Shown: positions 8,554 to 17,600, counted from the first letter of the stretch. The stretch: DNA of 64,000 nt from Pseudomonas sp. IB20 (GCF_009707325.1 NZ_CP046103.1:4784744-4848743); one strand, 5' to 3'. Numbers and translations are program-made. Notes: generated by a model not told the origin, from the sequence alone.

Positions 8554-9073
8554 CGCCCTGACCACCCAGGTATTGCAGGATCACCGGCGCAAACTTGCCG
8601 ATCATGCTGTTATCCATGCCCAGCGCGCTGAACGCGGTGTTCAGGTCGCTGGTGTTCTTGACGTTACCCAGCAAGCCGTCCAGGCCGCTGGTCTTGCTGC
8701 CGCCGCTCTGGCCGAGCATCCCGCTCAAGGCGCCAAGGCTGCCCAGAGAGTTGCTCCCCGACAGTTGATCCAAGCCGGGCACGCTCTTGCCCAGTTGCGA
8801 ATAATCGGTGCCGCTCAGTTTATTTTTGGCCAGCCCCAGCATGGCGCCGGTGCCGCCGACGGCTTGTTCGGGGGTGACGTTCAGTTGCGACGTCAGGGCG
8901 CTCAGCAGGGCGGCGGTCTGGGAACTCGGCGCTGCGGCAGCCGCCTTGTTATTGCTGCCCTGAGCGCCGGAGACGGCATTGGCCACGTCACCGAGGCTGA
9001 AACCTGCGGCAAATACCGGGCTGGCAGCCACGGTCATCAGGCAGGACAGGGCAAAACCGCGTGAAATCTTCAT
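8501..9073 (-). CDS. DUF2780 family exported protein
   Basis: 190 residues. Signal peptide (MKISRGFALSCLMTVAASPVFA), then a serine, glycine and alanine-rich protein with repeated LL..L..GL..LS blocks (GSNSLGSLGALSGMLGQSGG), ending in a helical part with NSMIGKFAPVILQYLGGQGA, characteristic of the DUF2780/VcgC-VcgE group. Function unknown; probably periplasmic. Start at 9073 has AGAGG 8 bases upstream; a TTG directly before it is less likely. Its final codons lie in the second copy of the 149-bp duplication, unchanged. Confidence 0.75.
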   Translation of the reverse strand: MKISRGFALSCLMTVAASPVFAAGFSLGDVANAVSGAQGSNNKAAAAAPSSQTAALLSALTSQLNVTPEQAVGGTGAMLGLAKNKLSGTDYSQLGKSVPGLDQLSGSNSLGSLGALSGMLGQSGGSKTSGLDGLLGNVKNTSDLNTAFSALGMDNSMIGKFAPVILQYLGGQGANESVLGKLASAWGTGS

Positions 9074-9200
9074 CAAGACAACCTCTGAATGTAGGAGCTA
9101 AAAGCAGGCGTTGGACTGACGGTCCAGAAGGAATGTTCCCACCTAGAGATTAGTTCAGAAAAAGCTGCATCCAAATCACCCGCCCGCGCGTATATCGAAC

Positions 9201-9851
9201 ATGCGCCGCCCGGAGTTGGATGGAATGAATGCTCAAGCTGGTCTACCCTCTGCCTACCGTGCGCAGTCCCGTCGCCCTCGTTCGAGAGCCTGGAGAAGCC
9301 CTATTTCCATCAACGATGCTGATCTATTGCGGCCCTTGCTGGCCCAGTGCGCCCTGGGCAACCGCCAGGCGTTCGAAACCCTTTACCGCAGCGTTTCGCC
9401 ACGTCTTCACGGTGTTGCATTGCGCTTCATGGGCCGCGCCGACCTGGCCGAAGAGGTGCTGCAGGAAGCCTTCGTGCGTATCTGGTACAACGCCTCACGC
9501 TACGAAGCACACCTGGCGGCGCCCATGACGTGGATGGTCAACATCACCCGCAACCTGGCCATCGACCAATTGCGCAAACACCGCGAACAGCCCTTGGCCG
9601 ACGGCCAGCAGGACGCCCTGCTCGACGACAGCCCCAGCGCCCACGAGCAACTCAACAACGAACGCGAAGCGCGCGCCCTCAACCGCTGCCTCGACACGCT
9701 CGACGGCATGCAGCGCCAATCAGTCACCGTGGCTTACTTCCAAGGCCTGTCGTGCTCGGAGTTAGCCGAACATTTGGCGGCGCCTTTGGGCTCGGTCAAA
9801 TCCTGGATTCGCCGCGGCATGGAGCGCCTGCGCAGGTGCCTTGAATCATGA
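9201..9851 (+). CDS. ECF-type sigma-70 family RNA polymerase sigma factor
   Basis: About 216 residues. Region 2 runs from ALGNRQAFETLYRSVSPRL to the EEVLQEAFVRIWYNASRYE and APMTWMVNITRNLAIDQLRKHR core-binding and -10 recognition helices; region 4 holds QRQSVTVAYFQGLSCSELAEHLAAPLGSVKSWIRRGMERLR, a typical -35 recognition helix-turn-helix. The N-terminus is uncertain: an ATG at 9225 is equally possible and homology only becomes convincing near residue 38. The next gene, an anti-sigma factor, overlaps by 4 bases, so this is an autoregulated ECF/anti-sigma pair of the RskA-associated group. The inducing signal is not visible. Confidence 0.88.
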   Translation: MRRPELDGMNAQAGLPSAYRAQSRRPRSRAWRSPISINDADLLRPLLAQCALGNRQAFETLYRSVSPRLHGVALRFMGRADLAEEVLQEAFVRIWYNASRYEAHLAAPMTWMVNITRNLAIDQLRKHREQPLADGQQDALLDDSPSAHEQLNNEREARALNRCLDTLDGMQRQSVTVAYFQGLSCSELAEHLAAPLGSVKSWIRRGMERLRRCLES

Positions 9852-10525
9852 ACTACCAAACCACCGCCCTGCGCCGCGCCCTGGCCGCCGATTACGCCAT
9901 TGGGCTAATGCCTGCGACCGCTCGTCGGCGCTTCGACGCCCTGTTATTGGAAGACGCCGCACTGCGCGTCGAACTCGGTCATTGGCAGGATGCGCTCGCC
10001 AGCCTGACCGGCGCCCTGCCCGAGCGGCCGGTGCCCGATCACGTGTGGGCAGGCATCAAAGCGCGGATTGAGCCGCAGGTGCTGCATGTGCCGGCGAAGA
10101 AACCGTTCTGGATGAGCTTTCGTGTGCTAGCGGCTGCCTGCGCGGTGGTCGTCGCGGTGCTGGTGGGTGTGCTTTATCAGCGTGATATCGGCGCCGAGTA
10201 CAACGCCACGCTGATCGCGGCTAACCAACAACCGGCGTTGCAGATCCAGGCATTTGGGGATCACCTGCAAGTTGAGCCGTTGACGTTGGCGGCGGTTGAG
10301 CCGACGCGTGCACTGGAACTGTGGGCCATTGCGGCCGGCGGCAAACCGATTTCTCTGGGGTTGGTGCCCAGCTCGGGTAAAGGCCGAATCCAGTTGAGCA
10401 AGGAACAGCAAGCATTGTTGGCCGCACCGCTGACCCTCGCCGTCAGCCTGGAGCCTGCAGGCGGCTCGCCGACAGGCCAACCCACCGGACCGGTGCTCTA
10501 TCAAGGCGCACTGGCCTCTCGCTGA
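9848..10525 (+). CDS. Anti-sigma factor, RskA-like, single-pass membrane protein
   Basis: 225 residues. Cytoplasmic sigma-binding part (1-~90, starting MNYQTTALRRALAADYAIGLMP) without the zinc-binding HxxxCxxC motif, one membrane helix (~97-115, VLAAACAVVVAVLVGVLY) and a periplasmic C-terminal RskA domain with ALELWAIAAGGKPISLG and the usual VSLEPAGGSPTGQPTGPV end. ATGA overlap with the sigma gene shows coupled translation. Expected to hold the sigma factor at the inner membrane until a periplasmic signal leads to release. Confidence 0.88.
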   Translation: MNYQTTALRRALAADYAIGLMPATARRRFDALLLEDAALRVELGHWQDALASLTGALPERPVPDHVWAGIKARIEPQVLHVPAKKPFWMSFRVLAAACAVVVAVLVGVLYQRDIGAEYNATLIAANQQPALQIQAFGDHLQVEPLTLAAVEPTRALELWAIAAGGKPISLGLVPSSGKGRIQLSKEQQALLAAPLTLAVSLEPAGGSPTGQPTGPVLYQGALASR

Positions 10526-10540
10526 CACCACATAATCCCT

Positions 10541-10628
10541 GTGGGAGCTGGCTTGCCTGCGATAGCGGTGGGTCAGCCAGAGACAGGTTGACTGGCCGAC
10601 CGCAATCGCAGGCAAGCCAGCTCCCACA
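10541..10628. repeat. REP pair (GTGGGAGCTGGCTTGCC family)
   Basis: Inverted pair with a ~40-base spacer after the anti-sigma gene. Its right end plus flank (10617-10645, 29 bases) is repeated exactly at 10839-10867, inside the broken gene downstream. Confidence 0.9.
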
Positions 10629-10772
10629 TTTGATCTTCATCGGCTGGGCAACTTTGAAATAACCAGTGCCTCTACAAGAAGTAAATACGCTAAAGAACTG
10701 TCATTTATAACAGTAGCCAACACTCTGTATCACCCGCAGCATGAAACATCTGCTCCCCACCGGAAGACATTT

Positions 10773-11047
10773 ATGAAGCGCGTACTGCTTGCGGGCTTGT
10801 CTGCAATGACCACCCCCGCTCCCACATTTGACTTCAACCCAGCTCCCACATTTGATCTTCATCGGCTCGTTACGATGCACAAAACGAAGCCGTCACCTGC
10901 ACCTACAAGGGTCCAATGGGTAATGACGCACAGCTTTCGGTCACGCTCAAATCCGTCGAGGGGTGGAACCTCACGCCTATTGGTTACTGGAAAGGCACCT
11001 ATTGCGAAGACTCTGACGCCACCAAGTGCTCATTCACCCATCGGTGA
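10773..11047 (+). pseudogene. Small exported-protein gene disrupted by REP-derived sequence
   Basis: An ATG at 10773 opens a signal-peptide-like start (MKRVLLAGLSAMTT) that runs straight into REP-like sequence (10811-10867). After it, a credible protein continues in a different frame from 10871: YDAQNEAVTCTYKG, a VTLKSVEGWNLTPIGYWKG stretch and a Cys-containing end, stopping at TGA 11045. Start and body are thus out of frame, so the gene looks dead. The uninterrupted 189-codon frame read from 10773 is an accident of the shift and is not a protein. Original function unknown; two cysteines in the mature part suggest a small periplasmic or secreted protein. Confidence 0.55.
10811..10867. repeat. 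REP fragment inside the broken gene
   Basis: Two partial REP ends (GCTCCCACATTTGACTTCAA and AGCTCCCACATTTGATCTTC). Bases 10839-10867 are identical to 10617-10645, including non-REP flank, which points to copying from the upstream element. Confidence 0.8.
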
Positions 11048-11156
11048 CCCGCAGTTGATCATCATCGCCCAGGCGACTTGCTCCTGGCGACGGATGGCGC
11101 TTATAGTTCGGCGGTCGTCCACATGGCGACACGGGTTTGGCGACTCGGGTGAATGG

Positions 11157-11180
11157 TGCAAAAGCTTCTGCTTTTTTGCA
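11157..11180 (+). terminator. Hairpin with U-rich right arm, probable terminator
   Basis: TGCAAAAGC, loop TTCT, GCTTTTTTGCA. The six-T right arm followed by GGTTCTTTTG fits an intrinsic terminator ending any transcript coming from the broken gene, and separates it from the leader of the DUF3077 gene. An imperfect hairpin (11066-11090, CGCCCAGG / CCTGGCG) lies upstream in otherwise featureless DNA. Confidence 0.5.
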
Positions 11181-11210
11181 GGTTCTTTTGCGTCCGCAAT
11201 AGCTGCTTTC

Positions 11211-11342
11211 ATGGTGGCTGTGCGCGGGAGACCTTCGGGTCTGCCGGTTCCATTCCCGGTTCGCCAACCTGCGTACAGCTGCCACCCAATTCGTTTGGCG
11301 ACGAATAAGTGTGTAGCCCACCTCTACTTGAATGGGTTTTAA
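11211..11342 (+). CDS. Upstream ORF / leader peptide (43 aa) before the DUF3077 gene
   Basis: ATG at 11211 opens a 43-codon frame (MVAVRGRPSGLPVPFPVRQ... ending HLYLNGF) that stops at TAA 11340-11342, only 3 bases before the DUF3077 start codon. The frame covers the whole structured element at 11213-11286, so ribosomes reading it would have to melt that structure. No strong ribosome binding site is seen. The amino acid content (Arg, Pro, Val) mostly mirrors the hairpin sequence, so it could be incidental; the tight spacing to the next gene argues for coupling. Confidence 0.4.
   Translation: MVAVRGRPSGLPVPFPVRQPAYSCHPIRLATNKCVAHLYLNGF
11213..11286 (+). promoter_or_regulatory. Highly structured leader RNA element (three-way junction)
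   Basis: By hand pairing: basal helix of about 16 bp, GGTGGC with GCCACC plus TGTGCGCGGG with CCTGCGTACA, with a 3-base bulge GCT (11278-11280); inside it a UUCG-capped hairpin AGACC-TTCG-GGTCT (11229-11242) and a second hairpin around CCGG-TTCCATTC-CCGG (11244-11259). The element lies 60 bases upstream of the DUF3077 start. I know no named riboswitch or leader with this shape. It could act on translation of the downstream gene or be a processed RNA. Confidence 0.5.
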
Positions 11343-11345
11343 AAC

Positions 11346-11606
11346 ATGAACCGATACATGCCGCTCACCGGCCACGACAGCACCACCCCTTCCCTGCTCA
11401 TCGACACCCAAGTCCCGCTCGACGTCCTCCACGACGCCGCGGTCTACCGCATCCGCGCGGTGACACAAGTCATGGAAAACCTCGCGTTTCGTGAGGGCCT
11501 GCACATCGACAATCTCGTCCTCCAGGACTTCGCCCTGCTCTGCGCCATTCCCTTGCGGGACGGGTGCGACCTGCTGGATGTGATCAGCCGGCGGTTGCAG
11601 GCCTAA
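11346..11606 (+). CDS. DUF3077 family protein (86 aa)
   Basis: Short helical protein (MNRYMPLTGHDSTTP..., DVLHDAAVYRIRAVTQVMENLAF, LLCAIPLRDGCDLLDVISRRL) matching the Pseudomonas-restricted DUF3077 pattern as I recall it. No signal peptide or membrane segment. Preceded by the structured leader and uORF; followed by the convergent fdhA gene after 44 bases. Function unknown. Confidence 0.65.
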   Translation: MNRYMPLTGHDSTTPSLLIDTQVPLDVLHDAAVYRIRAVTQVMENLAFREGLHIDNLVLQDFALLCAIPLRDGCDLLDVISRRLQA

Positions 11607-11612
11607 ACACCC

Positions 11613-11640
11613 AGATGCAAAAAAGGGCGACCTATGGGCC
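11613..11640. terminator. Possible bidirectional terminator between DUF3077 gene and fdhA
   Basis: AAAAAAGG ... CCTTTCC inverted sequence in the short gap between the two convergent genes, with A-run on the left (U-run for the minus strand). Weak stem, so low certainty. Confidence 0.35.
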
Positions 11641-11650
11641 TTTCCGATAG

Positions 11651-12850
11651 TTACGCCGCACTGAACAACTTGTGCGGATCAATCACAAACTTCTTCGGCA
11701 CACCCGCATCAAACTCGCCATACCCACGCGGCGCATCATCCAGGCTGATCACCTGCACACCCACAATCTCAGCGATGTTGATGCGGTCCCACATGATCGC
11801 CTGCATCAGCTGGCGGTTGTACTTCATCACCGGCGTCTGCCCGGTGTGGAAGCTGTGGGATTTAGCCCAGCCCAAACCAAAGCGAATGCTCAGGCTGCCC
11901 ATTTTCGCGGCGGCATCGACCGCGCCTGGGTCTTCGGTGACGTACAGGCCAGGAATACCGATTTTGCCTGCCACACGCACCACGCCCATCAGCGAGTTGA
12001 GCACGGTGGCCGGGGCTTCGGCCTTGGCGCCGTCATGCCCGTGGCCACGCGCTTCGAAGCCCACGCAGTCAACGGCGCAGTCCACTTCTGGCTCGCCCAG
12101 CAACGCGGCGATCTGTTCGTGCAGCGGGGTGTCGGTGGACAGGTCAACCACTTCAAACCCTTGCGCCTTGGCGTGGGCCAGGCGGATAGAGTTGACGTCG
12201 CCGATGATCACCACGGCCGCGCCGAGCAGGCGTGCGGACGCGGCAGCGGCCAGGCCGACCGGGCCAGCACCGGCAATGTAAACCGTGCTGCCTGGGCCAA
12301 CGCCAGCGGTGACGGCGCCGTGGTAGCCGGTGGGCAGGATGTCGGAGAGGCAGGTCAGGTCGCGGATTTTCTCCATGGCCTTGTCGCGGTCCGGCAGTTT
12401 CAGCAGGTTGAAGTCGGCGTACGGCACCAGTACGTATTCGGCCTGGCCACCGGTCCAGTCGCCCATGTCGACATAGCCATAAGCACCACCGGCACGCGCC
12501 GGGTTAACGGTCAGGCACACGCCGGTGTGTTGTTCTTTGCAGGAGCGGCAGCGGCCGCACGCGACGTTGAACGGCACCGAGACCAAGTCGCCGATTTTCA
12601 GGTTCTCTACGTCGCTGCCCTTCTCGATGACTTCGCCGGTGATTTCGTGACCGAGCACCAGGCCGGTCTGGGCAGTGGTGCGGCCACGCACCATGTGTTG
12701 GTCGGAGCCGCAGATGTTGGTGGAGACCACGCGCAGGATGACGCCGTGTTCAATCTTCCTGCCACGGGGGTCCTGCATTTTGGGATAGTCGATTTTCTGT
12801 ACTTCGACCTTGCCGTTGCCGAGATACACGACACCACGATTACCAGACAT
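11651..12850 (-). CDS. fdhA: Glutathione-independent formaldehyde dehydrogenase
   Basis: 399 residues, zinc-dependent medium-chain dehydrogenase. Catalytic zinc region NICGSDQHMVRG with GHEITGEV, structural zinc cysteines CGRCRSCKEQHTGVC (~97-111), NAD-binding GAGPVGLAAAASARLLG (~190). The long insert and lack of glutathione requirement are features of the Pseudomonas FdhA family, which oxidises free formaldehyde to formate with NAD+. Last gene of the glyA-sox-purU-fdhA group, 182 bases after purU with a REP pair between. Role here: remove formaldehyde set free when methyl groups are taken from dimethylglycine and sarcosine without capture by tetrahydrofolate. Confidence 0.95.
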   Translation of the reverse strand: MSGNRGVVYLGNGKVEVQKIDYPKMQDPRGRKIEHGVILRVVSTNICGSDQHMVRGRTTAQTGLVLGHEITGEVIEKGSDVENLKIGDLVSVPFNVACGRCRSCKEQHTGVCLTVNPARAGGAYGYVDMGDWTGGQAEYVLVPYADFNLLKLPDRDKAMEKIRDLTCLSDILPTGYHGAVTAGVGPGSTVYIAGAGPVGLAAAASARLLGAAVVIIGDVNSIRLAHAKAQGFEVVDLSTDTPLHEQIAALLGEPEVDCAVDCVGFEARGHGHDGAKAEAPATVLNSLMGVVRVAGKIGIPGLYVTEDPGAVDAAAKMGSLSIRFGLGWAKSHSFHTGQTPVMKYNRQLMQAIMWDRINIAEIVGVQVISLDDAPRGYGEFDAGVPKKFVIDPHKLFSAA

Positions 12851-12952
12851 GCTTTCACCTCGCTGTTGTTTTTATGGAACCGCGTTGCCCAGGCAGGCAG
12901 CGCGTAAAATGCTCGGGTACAGATGCTGTTTGTGCGTTGTTGCTGATGGCCT

Positions 12953-13026
12953 CATCGCGGGCAAGCCCGCTCCCACCTTTTGATTTGTGAACACATTCAA
13001 ATGTGGGAGCTGGCTCGCCTGCGATA
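12953..13026. repeat. REP pair between purU and fdhA
   Basis: CGCGGGCAAGCCCGCTCCCACC and GTGGGAGCTGGCTCGCCTGC inverted around a ~25-base spacer, inside the operon; may limit or stabilise transcript parts. Confidence 0.88.
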
Positions 13027-13031
13027 GCGAT

Positions 13032-13889
13032 CTAAAGAACGACCGTGCGATTGGCATTGAGAAACACCCTACGCTCTATGTGATACCCAACGGCCCGGGC
13101 CAATGTCAGCCCTTCGATATCGCGCCCCTTGGCAATCAAATCCTCGGGATAGTGGCTGTGATCCACCACCTCCACGCCTTGGGCGATGATCGGGCCTTCG
13201 TCCAGGTCGTTGTTGATGTAATGCGCGGTGGCGCCGACCAACTTCACACCCTTGTTGTACGCCTGGTGATACGGCTTGGCGCCCTTGAACCCCGGCAGTA
13301 ACGAGTGGTGGATGTTGATGGCCTTGCCATCCAGCTTGCGGCACAGCTCCGGCGACAGCACTTGCATGTAGCGCGCAAGGATCACCAGTTCAGCGCCGGT
13401 GTCTTCCACCACCTGCCACACCTTGCGCTCCTGGGACGGTTTGTCGTTAGGGTCGAGGGGGAAATGGTAGTAGGGAATCTGGTGCCAGTCGGCCAAGGGT
13501 TTGAGATCAGGGTGATTGGACACCACCGCGACCACGTCCATCGACAGTTGGCCGATGCGCTGGCGGTACAGCAGGTCGTTGAGACAGTGGTCGGCCTTGG
13601 AGACCATGATCACCACTTTTGGCCGGTAGTTCGGCGCTGTCAGCTCGAAGACCATGCCGAAGGCTTCGCCGCGAGTGGCCAAGCCTTCGCGCAAAGCCTG
13701 CTCGTCGAAACCGTCGGGCTGACGGAATTCCACGCGGATAAAAAAGCGGCCCGAGAGGCGATCATCGAACGAGTGGTGTTCGGTGACGTAGCAGCCCTGT
13801 TCGAACAGGTAGCGGGTGACCGCGTCCACCGTGCCGAGCACGCTGGGGCAGTCGGCGGTCAAAATCCATGTATCAGGTGCGCGGCTCAT
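13032..13889 (-). CDS. purU: Formyltetrahydrofolate deformylase
   Basis: 285 residues. N-terminal ACT domain (~6-85, beginning WILTADCPSVLGTVDAVTRYLFE) and formyltransferase-like catalytic domain with NIHHSLLPGFKGAKPYHQA and the Asp-containing DLDEGPIIAQ. PurU hydrolyses 10-formyl-THF to formate and THF. Its 4-base overlap with soxG places it in the sarcosine oxidase operon, where it recycles THF loaded with C1 units from sarcosine, as for PurU2 in P. aeruginosa. Confidence 0.95.
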   Translation of the reverse strand: MSRAPDTWILTADCPSVLGTVDAVTRYLFEQGCYVTEHHSFDDRLSGRFFIRVEFRQPDGFDEQALREGLATRGEAFGMVFELTAPNYRPKVVIMVSKADHCLNDLLYRQRIGQLSMDVVAVVSNHPDLKPLADWHQIPYYHFPLDPNDKPSQERKVWQVVEDTGAELVILARYMQVLSPELCRKLDGKAINIHHSLLPGFKGAKPYHQAYNKGVKLVGATAHYINNDLDEGPIIAQGVEVVDHSHYPEDLIAKGRDIEGLTLARAVGYHIERRVFLNANRTVVL

Positions 13890-14527
13890 AGTGAATCCTC
13901 AGGCCTTCGCTTCCCGAACTCGGCCGAGGCATCCTGCAACCACAACCACCAGTAGTCCGAGAAGCTGCGACGGATCACCAGCTCCCAAGTGTCTTCAGCG
14001 GTGTGGCGGATCACCAACTGCGACTTGGCGAACACCGTGCCCACCGCCTTGCCCACCGGGAAGTTGTTGGGGTGCACGTCGTAGCTGGTGGACTTCATCA
14101 GCACGTCGCGCACGTTCGGGCCGCTAAGCTCGAGGATCTGCTGGCCGCCGCTGACGTTGACGATCTGGATATGCAGGTCGCCCAGGGCGGCACGCAGGTT
14201 TTGTTCGGCGGCGAATTCTTCACCGCTTGGCACGATCAACAGCCACTCGTCCGGGCCGAGCCATTGCAGGCTGGTTTCGCCTTTGACGATGACTTGCAGG
14301 GCGCCAGGCAGTTCGATGCCCAGGGCTTTGTGCACGCCGGCAGCGAAGGCCGCATCGTGACCATCGCCACGGATTGTCAGGTGGCCGAGAAGTTTCTTTT
14401 CGCGCACGGTCACGCCGGCGTTCTTGCGGCCCTTGCCGACCAGGTTGGCGAGATCGGCATGGTGCAGCGACGACTCGGCCTTGGCGCCGGACGTGGGGCG
14501 TTGCTGGTAAACATTGGCTGCTGTCAT
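13886..14527 (-). CDS. soxG: Sarcosine oxidase gamma subunit
   Basis: 213 residues, GcvT-like small subunit of the heterotetrameric enzyme. N-terminal AESSLHHADLANLVGKG and the KKLLGHLTIRGDG and GPDEWLLIVPSGEE segments match SoxG. It overlaps purU by 4 bases but is separated from soxA by 131 bases that hold a large palindrome. The complex (SoxBDAG) oxidises sarcosine to glycine and 5,10-methylene-THF in the cytoplasm. Confidence 0.93.
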   Translation of the reverse strand: MTAANVYQQRPTSGAKAESSLHHADLANLVGKGRKNAGVTVREKKLLGHLTIRGDGHDAAFAAGVHKALGIELPGALQVIVKGETSLQWLGPDEWLLIVPSGEEFAAEQNLRAALGDLHIQIVNVSGGQQILELSGPNVRDVLMKSTSYDVHPNNFPVGKAVGTVFAKSQLVIRHTAEDTWELVIRRSFSDYWWLWLQDASAEFGKRRPEDSL

Positions 14528-14546
14528 AAAGCACCTTTCCTAATTT

Positions 14547-14656
14547 GATCGTTCCCACGCTCTGCGTGGGAATGCCGCCATGGACGCTCTGCGTCCGCTT
14601 TTGGGGCGCGGAGCGCCCCGGGATGCATTCCCACGCGAAGCATGGGAACGATCAGG
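14547..14656. repeat. Large palindromic repeat (CGTTCCCACGCTCTGCGTGGGAA family) between soxA and soxG
   Basis: GATCGTTCCCACGCTCTGCG at the left and CGAAGCATGGGAACGATCA at the right enclose GGACGCTCTGCGTCCGCTTT and GGGGCGCGGAGCGCCCC, a multi-hairpin element. Related copies at 23045 and 50446. It splits the four-subunit operon. Confidence 0.88.
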
Positions 14657-14658
14657 TG

Positions 14659-17600
14659 TTAGATGTTCTGCCGCTCACCTTTCGGATCAAAGAACACCGA
14701 AGACACAATCTGCGCCTCGATCACGCTGCCATCCGCTTGCGGCGAAAACACCCGCTCACCGATGCGCTTCAAGCCGCCCTTCACCACCGCCATCGCAAAC
14801 GAATAACCCAGCGAGTTATGCGCATAGCTTGAGGTCACGTGGCCGACCATCTTCATCGGGATCGTCTGCTTCGGATCGAACACCAATTGCGCGCCTTCCG
14901 GCAGCCACACCGTCGGATCAATCGGCTTCAAGCCCACCAACTGCTTACGCTCTTCACGCACGCAGTCTTCGCGATTCATCCCGCGCCAGCCGATCCACGA
15001 GAACGGTTTGGTGCGGCCTACGCACCAGCCCATGTTCAGGTCGTCCGGGGTCATCGAGCCGTCGGTGTCTTGGCCGACGATGATGAAGCCCTTCTCGGCG
15101 CGCAGTACGTGCATGGTTTCGGTGCCGTACGGCGTCAGGTTGTATTTCTTGCCGGCCTCAACGATCTGTTCAAGCACGCCCATGGCGTAGTCGGCCTGCA
15201 CGTTGACTTCGTACGACAGCTCACCGGTGAACGAGATACGGAACACCCGCGCCGGTACGCCGCCGACCAAGCCTTCTTTCCAGGTCATGAACGGGAAGCC
15301 GTCCTTGTCCAGGTCGATGTCAGTGACTTCGGCCAACAGCTTGCGGCTGTTGGGGCCGGACAAGGTCATGGTCGCCCAGTGGTCGGTGACCGAGGTGAAG
15401 TACACCTTGAGGTCCGGCCATTCGGTCTGTTGGTAGATTTCCAGCCACTGGAGTACACGCGCCGCGCCGCCGGTGGTGGTGGTCATCAGGAAGTGGTTGT
15501 CGGCGAGGCAGGCTGTTACGCCGTCGTCGAAGACCATGCCGTCTTCCTTGCACATCAGGCCGTAGCGCGCCTTGCCCACGTCGAGCTTGGTCCAGGCGTT
15601 GCTGTAGATGCGGTTGAGGAACTCACGGGCATCCGGGCCTTGAATGTCGATCTTGCCGAGGGTCGACGCATCCAGCAGGCCGACGCTGTCGCGCACAGCC
15701 AGGCATTCGCGTTTCACCGCCGCGTGCAGGTCTTCACCGTTACGCGGGAAATACCATGGGCGTTTCCACTGGCCGACGTCTTCAAACTCGGCGCCGTTTT
15801 TCACGTGCCAGGCTTGCAGCGCGGTGTAGCGCACCGGCTCGAAGATATGCCCACAGTGGCGGCCCGCGACTGCGCCGAAGGTCACCGGCGTGTAGTTGGG
15901 ACGGAACATGGTGGTGCCCATCTGCGGGATGGTCACGTTCAGCGAGCGGGCCGCGATGGCCAGGCCGTTGACGTTACCGAGCTTGCCCTGGTCGGTGCCG
16001 AAGCCCAGCGCGGTGTAGCGTTTGACGTGTTCGACCGACTCGAAACCTTCGCGGGTCGCCAGTTCGATGGCGGCGGCGGTCACGTCGTTTTGCAGGTCGA
16101 CAAATTGCTTGGGCGCCCGTGCGGTAGCTTTCTCGTGAGGCACTTGGAACAGCGCCAACGTCGGCTCTTCTAGACGGCTCAAGGCTTTGGGCAGCGTGCC
16201 TTCCACCGGCGTGAAACCGGCTTCGCTGGCCGCGCGCACGCCGCCTTCAAAACCATCCGCCAGGGAATCGCCAAGGCCGTAGACGCCGTTGATGCCACCG
16301 ACGCACACGCGTTTCTGCGGTGCTTCGCCCGGTACGAAACCGAGAATGTCTTCACGCCAAGTCGGCTTGCCGCCCAAGTGCGAAGCCAAGTGAACCACCG
16401 GGCTGTAGCCGCCGGAGCTGGCGACCAGGTCGCACTCCAGCCACTCGCCGGGGCTGGTGACTTTATGCGCGTTGACGTCGATGGCCGCCACGCGGGCGCC
16501 GGTCACGTGTTTGCTGCCACGGGCTTCGATCACGGCGCTGCCGGTGAGGATACGAATGCCTTTGGCGCGCGCTTCTTCCACCAGCGCGCCGCGTGGGTTG
16601 TGGCGCGCATCGGCCACGGCCACCACGGTAAGGCCTGCGTCGAACCAGTCCAGCGCTACGCGGTAGGCGTGGTCGTTGTTGGTCGACAGCACCAGTTTTT
16701 TGCCCGGCGCCACGCCGTAGCGGCGCACGTAAGTGGAGACGGCGCCAGCGAGCATGTTGCCCGGCACGTCGTTGTTGCCGTACACCAGCGGGCGCTCACA
16801 CGCGCCGGTCGCCAGCACTACGCGCTTGGCGCGCACACGGTGGATACGCTGACGCACCACGCCAATCGGCGCACGGTCACCGAGGTGATCGGTGAGGCGC
16901 TCGTGGATGGTCAGGAAGTTATGGTCGTGGTAACCGTTGACGGTGGCGCGAGGCAGCAGCACCACGTCCGGCAGGGCGTTGAGTTCTGCGATCACACTGG
17001 CGACCCACTCGGCGGCCGGCTTGCCGTCGAGGCTTTCGCGGGAGTCCAGCAAAGAGCCGCCGAATTCTTCCTGCTCATCGGCAATGATCACCCGCGCGCC
17101 ACTGCGCGCAGCCGCCAAGGCTGCCGACAGCCCGGCAGGGCCGGCGCCGACGATCAGCACGTCGCAGTGACGGTTGAAGTTGTCGTAGGTGTCCGGGTCG
17201 TTCTCGGTCGGCGAGCGGCCAAGGCCTGCGGCCTTACGGATGTACTTCTCGTAGGTCATCCAGAACGATTGCGGGTACATGAAGGTTTTGTAGTAGAAAC
17301 CCGGCGGCATCAGCTTGCCGCCGACCTTGCCGAGAATGCCCATCATGTCGTTGTTCACGCTCGGCCAGCCGTTGGTGCTGGTGGCGACCAAGCCTTGGTA
17401 CAGCGCCTGTTGCGTAGCGCGCACGTTGGGAATCTGGGTGGCTTCGGTGGCGCCGATCTGCAGCACCGCATTCGGCTCTTCGGCACCGGCGGCAAAGATG
17501 CCGCGTGGGCGCGAATACTTGAAGCTACGGCCGATGATGTCGACGCCGTTGGCCAGCAAGGCAGCGGCAAGCGTGTCGCCCTCAAAGCCTTTGTAGCTCT

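Noticed and set aside
10773..11342. Continuous 189-codon frame from 10773 through the DUF3077 leader
   Set aside because: It joins a signal-peptide start, REP sequence, an out-of-frame gene body and the uORF only by chance.
14547..14656. Insertion sequence or transposon end
   Set aside because: No transposase frame and no target duplication; it belongs to a dispersed palindromic family.
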